This document shows, piece by piece, positions 11,556 to 11,631 of a stretch of DNA of 11,631 nt. The first letter of the stretch is position 1. Every line of letters begins with the position of its first letter. Source of the DNA: Chlorobium sp. Its GTDB lineage: Bacteria; Bacteroidota; Chlorobiia; Chlorobiales; Chlorobiaceae. The stretch spans positions 1 to 11,631 of the forward strand of contig JANQHB010000008.1 of NCBI GenBank assembly GCA_028277225.1. The letters are read 5' to 3'. The position numbers were made by a program, and so were the translations under genes. A model generated the notes under the pieces. It saw only the letters and a program-made list of their open reading frames with translations. It was not told where the DNA came from and searched no databases.

Positions 11556-11631
11556 GTGAATCGTGAATCGTGAATCGTGAATCGTGAATCGTGAATCGTG
11601 AATCGTGAATCGTGAATCGTGAATCGTGAAT
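11556..11631 (+). repeat. GTGAATC heptamer array upstream of rfbA, cut by the window edge
   Basis: Ten perfect GTGAATC copies and six bases of an eleventh run to the window end without a single change. The array lies nine bases from the rfbA start codon and is oriented like the one upstream of rfbD. The operon promoter, if native, must lie beyond it. Confidence 0.95.

Noticed and set aside
2795..11631. The tandem repeats as a CRISPR array
   Set aside because: Units are 7 bases with no spacers between them, and there are no cas genes.

Overview
The window looks like chromosome from a green sulfur bacterium (Chlorobia; a Chlorobium or Prosthecochloris relative is my guess). The grounds are a DksA-like protein with a decayed zinc finger next to a long IleRS whose HIGH motif is written GVHH, as I remember from the Bacteroidetes/Chlorobi group, and a 72-residue protein that resembles small chlorosome envelope proteins. 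No database search was possible, so the lineage is an inference.

Layout, left to right. A tRNA-Ala(GGC) gene (26-98) is followed by a repeat-filled stretch without genes (99-562), then an unrecognised four-helix membrane protein on the minus strand (560-1066). purF lies on the plus strand (1298-2797). It converges on a minus-strand pair, ileS (3716-6958) then dksA (3091-3573), across a repeat-filled gap. dksA appears to have its own promoter inside the end of ileS. A small chlorosome-protein-like gene (7112-7330) with a hairpin terminator lies upstream of ileS. The right third is a complete dTDP-L-rhamnose set on the minus strand, in transcription order rfbA, rfbC, rfbD, rfbB. It makes the activated rhamnose used in lipopolysaccharide or other surface polysaccharide.

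The unusual part is the DNA between the genes. Five intergenic gaps (99-562, 2795-3093, 8473-8699, 9554-9836, 10424-10667) and the right edge (11556-11631) are built of the same small parts. These are tandem 7-base units (TAGGTAA, GTGAATC, GGTATTA and variants), a degenerate 8-base unit (TTGAACTG-like), a recurrent GAAGATAG box, tiny palindromes with 3-5 base loops, and in three gaps a hairpin followed by CTAC. Read on the other strand, that hairpin has the GTAG-plus-palindrome form of REP elements mobilised by RAYT transposases.

The parts are nested. In every gap with two arms, the left arm reads TAGGTAA/GTGAATC and the right arm reads TTACCTA/ATTCACG, so each cassette is a large imperfect inverted repeat, in two cases with the REP-like hairpin at its core. 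Such cassettes occupy every junction of the rhamnose operon. In four genes (purF, the membrane protein, rfbD, rfbC) the stop codon itself lies inside a heptamer unit. I regard this cassette family as the main candidate for something undescribed. It resembles in spirit the heptanucleotide STRR repeats known from filamentous cyanobacteria, but the nested build and the stop-codon fusion are not something I know to be described.
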